Shown here: piece after piece, positions 17,780 through 26,800 of the stretch
How the letters are laid out: each line of letters opens with the position of its first letter
How positions within the stretch are numbered: position 1 is the first letter of the stretch
From: Gammaproteobacteria bacterium
Lineage (GTDB): Bacteria; Pseudomonadota; Gammaproteobacteria; HK1
NCBI GenBank assembly: GCA_012103455.1
Contig: WLWT01000001.1
Coordinates: 792,001 to 856,000 of the forward strand
DNA length: 64,000 nt
Reading direction: 5' to 3'
The notes under the pieces: generated by a model
Database searches by the model: none
What the model saw: only the letters and a program-made list of their open reading frames with translations
What the model was told of the DNA's origin: nothing
Program-made: the position numbers and the translations under genes

Positions 17780-18040
17780 ATGCTCGGACCAAAACAACTA
17801 GACGACATTGGCCGGCGGGTCTTCGAGGCGCTGCCCGGTGGTTTGGCCACCTTATCGGAGGATCTGCGCGATAACCTGCGTGCTGCCGTATCGGCCACCT
17901 TGGCGCGGATGGATTTAGTCACGCGCGAAGAGTTCGATATACAGCGGGCGGTGCTGGCGCGTACCCGTGAGAAATTGGAGCGCTTGGAGGAGCGGATCGG
18001 TGAGTTGGAGGAGCGGGCGGCGGGCCGTTCGGATAGATAG
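17780..18040 (+). CDS. ubiK: UbiK family (BMFP) ubiquinone-biosynthesis accessory factor
   Basis: 86 residues from the ATG at 17780, with AGGAGAG just upstream. It matches the small BMFP/YqiC family: 'LDDIGRRVFEALPGGLATLSEDLRDNLRAAVSATLARMDLVTREEFDIQRAVLARTREKLERLEERIGELE'. The C-terminal half is a strong coiled coil that trimerises in homologues. UbiK assists the aerobic ubiquinone complex with UbiJ. It is followed by comM after about 110 bp, a frequent gammaproteobacterial neighbourhood. Confidence 0.88.
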   Translation: MLGPKQLDDIGRRVFEALPGGLATLSEDLRDNLRAAVSATLARMDLVTREEFDIQRAVLARTREKLERLEERIGELEERAAGRSDR

Positions 18041-18151
18041 AGCGGGTTCTTGCGGAACAATTGCCTACGCCTGGCGCGCTCCTACCCTACAGTCAGGTGA
18101 TATGCGGTTTGCGTAAATAACTTCGGTTATCTTCAACTGGAGTGTGTCGTC

Positions 18152-19648
18152 ATCTCTCTCGCCGTTATTCATACCCGTGCAGGGCTAGGGATAGAAGCGC
18201 CCGCCGTTCGCGTCGAGGTTCACCTGGCCGGCGGGTTACCCGCATTCACCATTGTCGGCCTACCCGAGACCGCGGTGCGCGAGAGCCGTGAACGGGTTCG
18301 GGCGGCGATTCAAAACTGCGGTTATCCGTTTCCACAGCAGAAGATCATCGTCAATCTGGCGCCGGCGGACTTACCCAAGGAAGGGGGCCGGTACGATCTA
18401 CCCATTGCCTTGGGCGTGTTGTGCGCTGCGGATCTGCTGCAAGGCATCAAGCGGGACATTACCACTTCCCATGAATTTATCGGAGAACTCGCCCTGACCG
18501 GCGAATTACGCGGCGTACGTGGCGTGTTGCCAGCGGCAAGAGCGGGCCTGCTCGCTGGCCGCGCGGTGGTGGTCCCAAGCGCCTCGGGTGCCGAAACAGC
18601 ACTGATAGACAACGGCAGCTTATGGCAAGCGGAGCATTTGAGCGAGGTGGCCTCGTATATTTGCGGTGAGCGGCTCCTGGAGTCACCGGATGGGGTACGC
18701 GATGCGCCGGCGCACCAGTATCAGGATCTGCAGGAAGTGCGCGGCCAGCCAACGGCCCGGCGGGCCATCGAAGTCGCCGCCGCGGGCGGCCACAACCTGC
18801 TCTTCATCGGACCACCCGGTACCGGTAAGACCATGTTGGCCAACTGCTTGCCGGGTTTGTTGCCGCCGCTCAGCGATGCGCAGGCGGCGCAAGTGGCGAT
18901 GGTGCATTCAGTCTCCCAGGGTGGCTTCAATGCGCAGACCTGGGGGCGCCGGCCTTTCAGGACACCCCATCACACCGCCTCGGCCATCGCTCTCATCGGC
19001 GGCGGCGCCCCGCCGCGGCCGGGTGAGATCTCACTCGCTCATCAGGGGGTGCTCTTCATGGACGAGTTGCCGGAATACGATCGGCGGGTGTTGGAGGTAT
19101 TGCGCGAGCCGTTGGAATCGGGTCATGTCGCGATCTCCAGGGCTGCTTACAAGATCGATTTGCCCGCCTCGGTTCAACTCATCGCTGCCATGAATCCCTG
19201 TCCTTGCGGTTATTTGGGCGATAGCCGCTGCGAGTGCGGTTTGGACCGTATCAAACGCTACCGCGGGCGCTTGTCGGGGCCGTTGTTGGACCGCATCGAC
19301 ATGCATGTGGAAGTGCCTCAGATCAGCATGAGCGCATTGCGGCAGGCCGATAGTGGGGAGAGCAGCGACACGGTGCGGCAGCGGGTCGCGCAAGCACGGT
19401 TGATGCAAGAAGAGGGCCGTGGATGCATCAATGCACGGTTGCCGGCCACGCGGTTGGAAGAAGCTTGCGGCATGAATGCGGAACTCGGTGCGTTTTTGGA
19501 CAAAGCCGCTGACCAACTCAGGTTATCGGCGCGGGCGTGTCATCGTGTGCTCAAAGTGGCACGGACGTTGGCAGATATGGAGGCCGCGCATAGTGTGCGG
19601 CGCGAACATTTGTTGGAGGCGCTCAGCTATAGGGCGTTTGCCCGGTGA
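18152..19648 (+). CDS. comM: ComM/YifB AAA+ Mg-chelatase-like helicase (no standard start codon)
   Basis: About 498 residues if counted from 18152. The order is an N-terminal ChlI-like domain ('AVIHTRAGLGIEAPAVRVEVHLAGGLPAFTIVGLPETAVRESRERVRAAI'), an AAA+ core with Walker A 'GPPGTGKTML' and Walker B 'LFMDELPEY', 'AAMNPCPCGYLGD', the arginine-finger region 'LSGPLLDRIDMHVEVP', and a C-terminal helical domain. ComM is a branch-migration helicase used in natural transformation. Homologues begin 'MSLAV'; here the equivalent codon at 18152 is ATC, with GGAG nine bases upstream. The frame is open back to 18101 with no ATG, GTG or TTG before a GTG at 18275, which would delete about 41 conserved residues. 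Confidence 0.88.
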   Translation: MSLAVIHTRAGLGIEAPAVRVEVHLAGGLPAFTIVGLPETAVRESRERVRAAIQNCGYPFPQQKIIVNLAPADLPKEGGRYDLPIALGVLCAADLLQGIKRDITTSHEFIGELALTGELRGVRGVLPAARAGLLAGRAVVVPSASGAETALIDNGSLWQAEHLSEVASYICGERLLESPDGVRDAPAHQYQDLQEVRGQPTARRAIEVAAAGGHNLLFIGPPGTGKTMLANCLPGLLPPLSDAQAAQVAMVHSVSQGGFNAQTWGRRPFRTPHHTASAIALIGGGAPPRPGEISLAHQGVLFMDELPEYDRRVLEVLREPLESGHVAISRAAYKIDLPASVQLIAAMNPCPCGYLGDSRCECGLDRIKRYRGRLSGPLLDRIDMHVEVPQISMSALRQADSGESSDTVRQRVAQARLMQEEGRGCINARLPATRLEEACGMNAELGAFLDKAADQLRLSARACHRVLKVARTLADMEAAHSVRREHLLEALSYRAFAR

Positions 19649-19775
19649 GCTTCTTAAGCTGGGACTGTTTGAGGCTGGAGGGCATATGTACTGGCCAGGG
19701 CTTTGGCCGATGCATTGCATGCCGGTGGCGCATCGTCCAATCTGCTGGCCCCAGTTGTTCCAGCGAGAAACGCCG

Positions 19776-20318
19776 ATGATCAGGTTCACCTTGAACGGTA
19801 AAGACGTGCAGAGTGTGGACGCGCCCGATACGCCGCTGCTGTGGGTAGTGCGCGACTCGTTCAAGTTGAAAGGCTCCAAATTCGGTTGCGGTGCGGGTTT
19901 GTGTGGCGCGTGTACGATGCACGTAGATGGCGTAGCGGTACAGTCATGTGTGTGGCCCCTCGCGCGAGCCGAAGCCAAGCAGGTGGTGACCATAGAAGGG
20001 TTGGGCACACCCTCGAACTTGCATCCCCTACAAGCCGTGTGGGTTGAGCGCAGTGTGCCGCAATGCGGGTACTGCCAATCCGGTCAGATCATGACGGCGG
20101 CGGCGCTGTTGCAAAACAACCCGTCTCCTAGCGAAGCTGAGGTGGAGCAGGCGATGGCCGGCAACATTTGCCGGTGCGGTTGTTACCCGCGGATCAAAGC
20201 CGCCATTCTCGCGGTGGCTGCCGCCGGTGCCGGGCTTCAGCCGATAGCGTCCCCGTCAGCAGCGCCCCCGTCAGTAGCATCCGTGGCCGCAGCGCGTAAC
20301 ACGGAGGAATCGGTATGA
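19776..20318 (+). CDS. Molybdenum hydroxylase iron-sulfur subunit (IorA-like, (2Fe-2S)2)
   Basis: 180 residues from the ATG at 19776. The plant-type [2Fe-2S] cluster uses Cys38, Cys43, Cys46 and Cys58 ('CGAGLCGACTMHVDG...C'); the second cluster uses Cys97, Cys100 ('CGYCQSGQIM') and Cys132, Cys134 ('CRCGC'). This is the small electron-transfer subunit of xanthine-oxidase-family enzymes such as isoquinoline 1-oxidoreductase and some aldehyde dehydrogenases. Its stop overlaps the large-subunit start by 4 bp. The last ~25 residues contain a 15-bp DNA repeat (20246-20275) and are low-complexity Ala/Pro/Ser, so they are probably not functional. Confidence 0.88.
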   Translation: MIRFTLNGKDVQSVDAPDTPLLWVVRDSFKLKGSKFGCGAGLCGACTMHVDGVAVQSCVWPLARAEAKQVVTIEGLGTPSNLHPLQAVWVERSVPQCGYCQSGQIMTAAALLQNNPSPSEAEVEQAMAGNICRCGCYPRIKAAILAVAAAGAGLQPIASPSAAPPSVASVAAARNTEESV

Positions 20319-22516
20319 GTGCTCTAGAACTGACACGCCGCAAATTCCTGTGGACCGCCGGTATAGTGGGTGCTGGACTGGTGGTGGGATACTCGATGAC
20401 CGGCACGCGGCCGTTGCCCATCGGCCGCGAGAGTGGTGGACTGATCCCCAGCGCATTCTTGCAGATCACCCCTGACAACATCATTCGCTTTTACTGCCCG
20501 CGTGATGAAATGGGACAGGGTGTCACCACCGGACTGGCCACGCTGATCGGTGAGGAGCTGGACGTTCATCCGGCTGATCTGAAGATCGAGCTGGCCGGTG
20601 TGCACGCCGATTACAGCAACCCTGAATTCGGCGTACAGGCGACCGGCGGCAGCACGTCGATGCGTGTGCATTTCATGCCGCTGCGCCAAGTGGCCGCCGA
20701 TGTGCGCAAGCTCTTGTTACAAGCCGCGTCCGCGGACCTCGATATGCCGGTGTCCGCTCTGCAAACCGAGAGGGCACATATACTCGCAGGCGGCAAACGC
20801 TTTCCTTATGGACAGTTCGTTGCCACCGCCCAGTCCTTGGAACTCCCCCAAGATACACCGCTCAAGCCCAAGGCCGGCTGGCGCTACATCGGGCGGGAAT
20901 TTGCGCGCATCGACGGCATCGCCAAATCCACCGGTGCGGCGATATTCGGCATCGACGTGGACCTACCCGATCTTCATCGCGCCGTGGTCAAGCGCAGTCC
21001 CGTCGCTGGCGGCACGCTCGCCCGCTTGGATGCGGCTAAGGCGCGCGCCATGCCGGGGGTCACCCACGTGCTGCCTATCTCTACTGGTGTCGCGGTGGTG
21101 GCAAAACAGTTCTGGCAGGCGAAGAAAGCGGCTGAGGCGCTGGATGTGACCTGGGATCAGCCGCCGCTGGCATCCGTGAGTACCGCGGACCTCAAAGCGG
21201 ATTACGCTCGCGCGCTGGACACCGAGCAGGGCCAGTCCACGGCGGAGCGCGGTGATCCGGAGCGAGGATTCAAAGCAGCACGCCATATCATTGAAAGCGA
21301 TTATTGGGCGCCCTTCCTGGCCCACGCGCCGATGGAGCCGATGAATGCCGTGGTGCGCATCGGTGATGGTATCGCCGATGTTTGGTCCGGCACCCAAGGG
21401 GCGGCGGGCGCGCAAGGGTTGGTGGCGCGGCAACTGGGGTTTGCCCGTGAGCAGGTACGTATACACAGCACTTACTCAGGTGGCGGGTTTGGCCGGCGCG
21501 GCACGCTTAGCCACGTCATTGAAGCGGCCGAGGTGGCGCAGGCCAGCGGCGAGCCGATCCAGCTCATCTGGACACGGGAGGACGATATCCGAAGCGGCGT
21601 CTATAGACCGGCGTCACTGATGCGGGTGAAGGCCGGCGTAGACGGCAACGGCACGGTGAGAGCATGGGAGGCGAAGCGCGTCGGTGGCAACATCATGCCC
21701 GACGTATTGAACGTGGCGTTGCCAGCATTTTTGCCCACCGCGGTACCGCACACCGCTATCGGTTGGATCGCGGGGGCGGCAGATAAAGCGTTCGCCGACT
21801 GGACCGTCGATCGGTCTAGCGTCGAGGGTTTTTACGGGGACTATGATTTTCCCAATCAAGTTGTTCGGCATGTGACCCGGGAGCACGGGCTGCCGTTGTC
21901 GTTCTGGCGATCGGTTGGGCATTCCTACACCGCGTTTGCCAAAGAATCGGCGCTCGATGAATTGGCGCACCAAGCGAAGATGGATCCGGTGGCGCTTCGC
22001 ATCGCCAACTCGAACGATAATCCAAGGCTGCAAAATGTCGTCAAGATCGCCGGCGAGCGCCTGCGCGGGATGCGGCTGGGCGATGGCCGTGCCATCGGCA
22101 TGGCCGCACACGGCTCGTTCTTCTCCTATGTAGCGCAGCTCGCTGAAGTATCCGTTGAGGCCGAGGCCGGCCGCATCCGGGTGCACAAAGTGACCTGCGT
22201 GGTGGACTGCGGCCAGGCGGTGAATCCGGACATCGTGCGCGCGCAGATGGAAGGGGCGGTGATGTACGGATTGACGGCGGCATTGCACGGCAACCTGGAG
22301 CTGGATAACGGCGCCATTCGAGAGAGTAATTTCCACGACTATCCGATCCTGCGCATGGACGAAGCGCCGGAGGTAGACGTGATCATCGTCGATAGCGATG
22401 AGCCACCGTCCGGCGTAGGAGAACCTGGCCTTCCTCCCATCGCTCCGGCAGTGGCGAACGCGGTGTTCGCCGCCACCGGCCAGCGGTTGCGAAGCCTGCC
22501 GTTAAAGCTGGCCTAG
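20315..22516 (+). CDS. Molybdenum hydroxylase large subunit (IorB-like), Tat-exported
   Basis: 733 residues. Begins with a twin-arginine signal (TRRKFLWTAGIVGAGLVVG), so the enzyme with its FeS partner is likely periplasmic. Xanthine-dehydrogenase-family molybdopterin-binding motifs: 'SGGGFGRRG', 'CVVDCGQAVNPD', 'MEGAVMYGLTAAL' and, near the C-terminus, 'GVGEPGLPPIAPAVANAV' with the catalytic Glu. There is no FAD subunit gene, which fits isoquinoline/aldehyde oxidoreductases that pass electrons to cytochromes. The substrate is unknown. It needs molybdopterin, and moaE is in the same window. Two genes, FeS then Mo subunit, overlap in ATGA. Confidence 0.87.
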   Translation: MSALELTRRKFLWTAGIVGAGLVVGYSMTGTRPLPIGRESGGLIPSAFLQITPDNIIRFYCPRDEMGQGVTTGLATLIGEELDVHPADLKIELAGVHADYSNPEFGVQATGGSTSMRVHFMPLRQVAADVRKLLLQAASADLDMPVSALQTERAHILAGGKRFPYGQFVATAQSLELPQDTPLKPKAGWRYIGREFARIDGIAKSTGAAIFGIDVDLPDLHRAVVKRSPVAGGTLARLDAAKARAMPGVTHVLPISTGVAVVAKQFWQAKKAAEALDVTWDQPPLASVSTADLKADYARALDTEQGQSTAERGDPERGFKAARHIIESDYWAPFLAHAPMEPMNAVVRIGDGIADVWSGTQGAAGAQGLVARQLGFAREQVRIHSTYSGGGFGRRGTLSHVIEAAEVAQASGEPIQLIWTREDDIRSGVYRPASLMRVKAGVDGNGTVRAWEAKRVGGNIMPDVLNVALPAFLPTAVPHTAIGWIAGAADKAFADWTVDRSSVEGFYGDYDFPNQVVRHVTREHGLPLSFWRSVGHSYTAFAKESALDELAHQAKMDPVALRIANSNDNPRLQNVVKIAGERLRGMRLGDGRAIGMAAHGSFFSYVAQLAEVSVEAEAGRIRVHKVTCVVDCGQAVNPDIVRAQMEGAVMYGLTAALHGNLELDNGAIRESNFHDYPILRMDEAPEVDVIIVDSDEPPSGVGEPGLPPIAPAVANAVFAATGQRLRSLPLKLA

Positions 22517-22548
22517 GCCTTGAATGTTCATACGGTTAGGAGTTTCGC

Positions 22549-23178
22549 ATGGATAAACCCAAAGGACCCAGCGCATTCGTGAACGAGGCTTATAGGGCCG
22601 AAGACGAGGCCGGTTTGGTCGCGTTCTACGGCAAATGGGCCGAGGACTACGACAATCAGATGTCGCGGCTGGGCTACGTATCGCCTGAGATTATAGCCCG
22701 CTTGCTGACCGAGTATTGCACCGAGCGGCAGGCGGATATATTCGACATCGGTTGTGGTACCGGCCTCACCGGCGTCTACCTGGCCGAGCGCGGTTATAGG
22801 AGGCTGGACGGTATTGATCTCTCTGCGCACATGGTGCGTGTGGCAGGTCAACGCGGCATTTACCGCGAGTTACTGGTAGGCGATGTCAATCAACCGCTGG
22901 ATCGGCCAAGTGCCAGTTATGATGCAGTGATCTCATCGGGAACCTTCACCCACGGACATGTGGGCCCGCAGCCGCTGGCTGAGATCGTCCGCATCCTGCG
23001 GCCAGGCGGGGTACTGGCCTGCACCGTCCATAAAGATCTGTGGTACGCGAGCGGATTCGACACGACATTTGCAAGTTTGCTAGAGGCAGGCCACATCGAG
23101 TGCCTCAGGCGTGAATTCGATGTGTACTTCACCGGCGGCGAACCGGAAGGGTGGTTCTGCGTCTACCGGCGGCGCTAG
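22549..23178 (+). CDS. Class I SAM-dependent methyltransferase
   Basis: 209 residues with a Rossmann methyltransferase core: 'FYGKWAEDYDNQM', motif I 'IFDIGCGTGLTGVYL', 'LDGIDLSAHMVRVA', 'YDAVISSGTFTHGHVGP', and 'EIVRILRPGGVLACTVH'. It is close to the Williams-Beuren-type and generic methyltransferase_11/25 proteins. The ATG is preceded by AGGAG. It follows the molybdenum hydroxylase by 32 bp in the same direction and may be co-transcribed. The substrate cannot be inferred. No membrane segments. Confidence 0.8.
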   Translation: MDKPKGPSAFVNEAYRAEDEAGLVAFYGKWAEDYDNQMSRLGYVSPEIIARLLTEYCTERQADIFDIGCGTGLTGVYLAERGYRRLDGIDLSAHMVRVAGQRGIYRELLVGDVNQPLDRPSASYDAVISSGTFTHGHVGPQPLAEIVRILRPGGVLACTVHKDLWYASGFDTTFASLLEAGHIECLRREFDVYFTGGEPEGWFCVYRRR

Positions 23179-23201
23179 CGTCGGTGCGACTTCGCGGGCC
23201 A

Positions 23202-23225
23202 GCACGCCTATTCCATTAGGCGTGC
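23202..23225. terminator. Inverted repeat between convergent genes, possible terminator
   Basis: GCACGCCTA (23202-23210), six-base loop TTCCAT, TAGGCGTGC (23217-23225): a perfect 9-bp stem between the ends of the methyltransferase (+) and the TRAP permease (-). There is no clear T-run, so termination is an inference from position. A 21-bp imperfect direct repeat (23219-23239, 23240-23260) overlaps its right arm. Confidence 0.5.
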
Positions 23226-23300
23226 CAGGGGCTATAGTAGGCATGCCAGGGGCTAGAGCGCTCCAGCCGGACTATGCCGCGGCAACACTTCAGCGTTTTT

Positions 23301-24602
23301 TTAGCTATTCACCAAATTGGGCAGCCAGAGGATGATCTCCGGAAAAGCCAAGAACAGTGCGATGGTTGCCGCGTCCGCCAGGAAGAACGGGAATATGCCG
23401 CGGAACACATCGCCCAGCGGAATATCGGGGCGCACTGCCGACACCACATAACAGTTGAGCCCAACCGGTGGCGTAATCAGGCACACCTCGCACATCTTTA
23501 CGACGACGATACCGAACCAAATCGGATCGTAGCCGAGCGCGATAACCGCCGGGTACACCACTGGCAAGGTCAACAGCAACATGCCGATGGCATCCATGAA
23601 CATCCCGAGCACGGCGTAACCGAGCAAAATACCCACCATGATGACCACTGGTGGGAACGGCAGCGACACCAACCACTCAGCGAAGGCTTCAGGCAGTCCG
23701 GCGAAGCCGAGGAAGCGCACGAAGATCAAAACGCCCCAGATGAGGCCGAAGATCATCACCGTGAGCTTGGCCGTTTCCATCAGCGCTTCTTGCAGAGCGT
23801 GCCAGCGCATACCATTGAACAGCGCGATCACCAGCACCACGAAAGCGCCCAAGGCTCCCGCTTCGGTGGGGGTGGCCCAGCCTGCGTACATCGCGCTGAA
23901 AATGATGGCTACTACCGCGACAATAGGCAGGGTCGCGGGCAGCGTGGCAATACGCTCGCCCATCGGTGGCGCGGCGATGGCGCGGCCAAGCCCTGGTTTC
24001 CACATGCACTGGCCGATGATCAGCGCCGCGTAGATGAGGGCCGAAACCACGCCCGGCACGAAGCCTGCGATGATCAAGGTGCCGACCGATTCCTCGACGA
24101 TAATCGCGTAGATCACCAAGATGGCACTGGGCGGGATCAGCGATGCCAAGGTACCGCCGGCGGCCACCACCCCGGCGGCGAGTTTTCTGTCGTAGCCGTT
24201 TTGCAGCATGTGCGGAATGGCGACCCGGCTGAATACGGCAGCAGTAGCCGTACTGGCGCCGGACACGGCAGCAAATCCGGCGGTGGCGAATACGCTGGCC
24301 ACCGCTAGGCCGCCAGGCACCCAGCCGAACCACGCTTTAGCTGCGTTGAACAGTGCGTGCGTGAGGCCGGCGTGATAAGCGATAAAGCCGATCAGAATAA
24401 ACATCGGCAACACGCTCAACACATAGTTGATGGATTTGGAATGGGGAATAGTACCGACGATGCCGGCGCCGCTCTTCCAGCCGATCAACCAGACCATGCC
24501 GATGAGCCCGGCTAAGGAGGCTGCGGCAAAAACACGTACCCCTGAGAACACCAACACCAGCAAGACAACGGTGACGATGATGCCGATTTCAAGTTCGCTC
24601 AT
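23301..24602 (-). CDS. TRAP transporter large permease (DctM family)
   Basis: 433 residues, strongly hydrophobic with about twelve membrane segments. DctM signatures: 'SGASTATAAVFSRVAIPHMLQNGYDRKLAAGVVAAGGTLASLIPPSAILVIYAIIVEESVG' and 'IMVGILLGYAVLGMFMDAIGMLLLTLPVVYP', ending in 'MCEVCLITPPVGLNCYVV'. It forms the Na+-driven membrane core of a tripartite uptake system for carboxylates or related solutes. Its start overlaps the small-permease stop by 4 bp, and the binding-protein gene lies further upstream on the same strand. Confidence 0.93.
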   Translation of the reverse strand: MSELEIGIIVTVVLLVLVFSGVRVFAAASLAGLIGMVWLIGWKSGAGIVGTIPHSKSINYVLSVLPMFILIGFIAYHAGLTHALFNAAKAWFGWVPGGLAVASVFATAGFAAVSGASTATAAVFSRVAIPHMLQNGYDRKLAAGVVAAGGTLASLIPPSAILVIYAIIVEESVGTLIIAGFVPGVVSALIYAALIIGQCMWKPGLGRAIAAPPMGERIATLPATLPIVAVVAIIFSAMYAGWATPTEAGALGAFVVLVIALFNGMRWHALQEALMETAKLTVMIFGLIWGVLIFVRFLGFAGLPEAFAEWLVSLPFPPVVIMVGILLGYAVLGMFMDAIGMLLLTLPVVYPAVIALGYDPIWFGIVVVKMCEVCLITPPVGLNCYVVSAVRPDIPLGDVFRGIFPFFLADAATIALFLAFPEIILWLPNLVNS

Positions 24603-25255
24603 CGTGGCGTCCCCTGATCTTGCCTTGGCAGATCCACTTTTTCTTCTTCGCCGGCCAAGCCTGCGTCAATTTCGTGCTGCGCCTGCTCGTCCACCGATTC
24701 AATGCGTGGCACGCCTATAGGCTCTGCTTGCGGATCCAACAATAACCGCACGAAACCGAAGAGCTGAATCGCTAGCCGGATAACCAGGAACGAGAAAGCG
24801 ATCGGCACTAATAATTTAGATGGCCAGATAGGGATTTCGATATCGATGGTACTGTCGCCTATATGCCAGGCACGCAGAAAATGCTCATAGCCGAAATAGA
24901 GCAGCACGACGACGATACCTATGGCCAGCGCCGTGCCCATCACTTCCAGGAAGTACAGTACCCGTCCTTTGAGCCTTCCCAAGATGATCTCCATACGCAC
25001 GTGTCCGCCCAAGCGCTGCGTATAGGAGATGGACAAGAATGCGAAGATGGTCATGACCATCTCGATCACGTCCACATATCCGGGCACCGGGAAGTTGAAC
25101 AGTTTGCGGCCTACCACCTGAAATACACCGATTAACATCACGCCCAGGATCACCAGGGCCGCCGTCAAATTCAGAAATTTCTCGAATTTGAAAAATCCTT
25201 CATCAATACGCGCAAGCATGCGCGCGCCGGGGGACAGTTCGCTAGCACCAGACAT
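24599..25255 (-). CDS. TRAP transporter small permease (DctQ family)
   Basis: 218 residues with four membrane segments in the core (residues about 35-180) and a hydrophilic C-terminal tail. DctQ-like features: 'FNFPVPGYVDVIEMVMTIFAFLSISYTQRLGGHVRMEII'. The family stabilises DctM. It is translationally coupled to it by a 4-bp overlap. Between this gene and the binding-protein gene lie a 139-bp MITE and a hairpin terminator, so the permease genes may now be partly uncoupled from the binding-protein promoter. Confidence 0.9.
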   Translation of the reverse strand: MSGASELSPGARMLARIDEGFFKFEKFLNLTAALVILGVMLIGVFQVVGRKLFNFPVPGYVDVIEMVMTIFAFLSISYTQRLGGHVRMEIILGRLKGRVLYFLEVMGTALAIGIVVVLLYFGYEHFLRAWHIGDSTIDIEIPIWPSKLLVPIAFSFLVIRLAIQLFGFVRLLLDPQAEPIGVPRIESVDEQAQHEIDAGLAGEEEKVDLPRQDQGTPR

Positions 25256-25271
25256 GGCAAAGCCTCTTTAG

Positions 25272-25410
25272 GACACCTCTAAAAATAGTAATTTTTCCGT
25301 GAGTGCAAGGAAGCACCGCGCACAGAACCGCAGTGTATAAGTCATACATGAGGATTCGAGCACGGCGCTGACGCCGCAATCGCGGAAAAAGTGCATTTTT
25401 AGAGGTGTCC
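25272..25410. mobile_element. MITE-like element, copy 1 (139 bp)
   Basis: Ends GGACACCTCTAAAAAT and its complement ATTTTTAGAGGTGTCC as terminal inverted repeats. It is flanked by TTTA at 25268-25271 and 25411-25414, consistent with a 4-bp target duplication. There is no coding capacity. The interior contains GTGAGTGCAAGGAAGCACCG and GAGGATTCGAGCACGGCGC, shared with the copies near 49.75 kb and 58.03 kb. It sits within the TRAP operon, between dctP-like and dctQ-like genes. Confidence 0.85.
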
Positions 25411-25441
25411 TTTAGCTACTGCCGGCAGCAGAGAACAAACA

Positions 25442-25472
25442 AACGCCAGGCCATGGGCTCCGGCCTGGCGTT
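25442..25472 (-). terminator. Rho-independent terminator of the TRAP binding-protein gene
   Basis: AACGCCAGGCC and GGCCTGGCGTT form a perfect 11-bp stem with a nine-base loop. On the minus strand it lies 17 bp after the dctP-like stop and is followed by a T-rich run (TGTTTGTTTG). This is a strong intrinsic terminator or attenuator in front of the permease genes. Confidence 0.8.
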
Positions 25473-25488
25473 GTGTATAGGGTAGGTA

Positions 25489-26535
25489 TTATTGGCCCGC
25501 GGCCTTGAGCACTAAGTCGAGTAACTCCTGGGCGGGCAATTCGCCTTCGTTGTCTTTGACCCATTGGTCCCAGACCGGACGGCCAGCGAGTTTGCGAAAC
25601 TCGGCCATTTCGTTATCCGGGATCCGAATCATCTTGATGCGGCTATCGGCGCCACTCCATTTGGCCTCATTTTGCTCGTCTTTTTTCTGATAGTCCGCGG
25701 CCATAGCGGCGTATGCACCCGGCTTTAAGTCTTCGAGCAATTGTTTGTACTGCGCCGGCAACGCGGCATAAGCATCGGTGTTGAACACCGTCGGGCAGTT
25801 CACCGTGCCCAGCTTCATGTTGGTGGTCACCCAGTCAGCCACCTCCTCCAGCTTATAAGCGGAGAAAGTGTAGCTATAGGGGAAACCGATGGCGTCCACC
25901 GTACCACGTTGCAGCGCGGTATAGGTCTCGGAGGCCGGCATGGTGGAAGGGGTTGCGCCGATCAGCTTAGCGGCGCGGCCCATGCCGCCTAAGGCGCGCA
26001 AGCGTTTGCCTTTGAAGTCGGCTACCGACTTCGGTACATCGCCACGGCCCATGTACTCGTACTGCGGCAAAATGTTGGACATGTACAGGTGTGCATTCCA
26101 TTTGGCCAAAGCTTTCTGGGACGCAGGATGGTTGTACACCGCATCGTGCGCTTTGCGCATGATGTCGAAGTCGGCCAGCGGCAGGAACGGCAGATCCAAC
26201 ACGTTCAGAGGAGCGTTCTTGCCGGGGTGATAAGAGGCGCAGAACACGGCTGCTTCGAAAGCACCGATGGAAATACCGTCCAGGTTCTCCTTACTCTTGG
26301 AGAGTTGGTCGCCGTAGAAGATCTTGAGGTTGAACTTACCGCCAGTGCGTTTTTCGAGTTCACTGGAGATGTACTCAACGCCCTCGGTAAAGGAGCGGCG
26401 TTTACCCCAGACCGAGAGCTTCCAATTGACGGACGGGCCGTCAACCGTAGCTGCGCTCACAGCCACTGGCGTGACGGCTGTGGATAGGCCCAGGGCCAAG
26501 CCGGCGGCGCTTGCAAATAACAACGTCTTTTTCAT
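25489..26535 (-). CDS. TRAP transporter substrate-binding protein (DctP family)
   Basis: 348 residues with a clear signal peptide (LLFASAAGLALGLSTAVTPVAVSA). The DctP fold is evident from 'FGGKFNLKIFYGDQLSKSKENLDGIS'-type sequence, 'DFKGKRLRALGGMGRAAKLIGATPSTMPASETYTALQRGTVDAIGFPYSYTFSAYKLEEVADWV' and a C-terminal helical region. The family Arg that salt-bridges the substrate carboxylate lies in 'GKRLRALGG'. The substrate is unknown. It is the first gene of the TRAP set on this strand, and a terminator and MITE follow before the permeases. Confidence 0.92.
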   Translation of the reverse strand: MKKTLLFASAAGLALGLSTAVTPVAVSAATVDGPSVNWKLSVWGKRRSFTEGVEYISSELEKRTGGKFNLKIFYGDQLSKSKENLDGISIGAFEAAVFCASYHPGKNAPLNVLDLPFLPLADFDIMRKAHDAVYNHPASQKALAKWNAHLYMSNILPQYEYMGRGDVPKSVADFKGKRLRALGGMGRAAKLIGATPSTMPASETYTALQRGTVDAIGFPYSYTFSAYKLEEVADWVTTNMKLGTVNCPTVFNTDAYAALPAQYKQLLEDLKPGAYAAMAADYQKKDEQNEAKWSGADSRIKMIRIPDNEMAEFRKLAGRPVWDQWVKDNEGELPAQELLDLVLKAAGQ

Positions 26536-26800
26536 GAAATACTCCCCCCGGATAAATGGCGACTTTGGTTTACAGTCAAGAGTTTATAGTTGGGTTTTTG
26601 CATCGCGTCATTTCGCTGCATGCCCAGCATGGGCGGAACGCTTGCGCGGCCAGTCTAGCGCGCCGCTTGGGCCATGCCAACGCTGAATAGAACCGAGTAC
26701 GAAGCGGTTTGCCTGGTGGCGGTGCTTGCGAAGTGATGCAATTGCGCCACAATGGCGCCACGCAATACGAGCCGATAGTCCAGATCGCACGCAATCAATG

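Noticed and set aside
21614..22336. 240-aa minus-strand frame opposite the molybdenum hydroxylase
   Set aside because: Shadow of a well-conserved coding region with no family resemblance.
23274..24308. 344-aa plus-strand frame rich in His, Gln and Asp
   Set aside because: It is the mirror of the DctM-type permease; the skewed composition is what the complement of hydrophobic codons produces.
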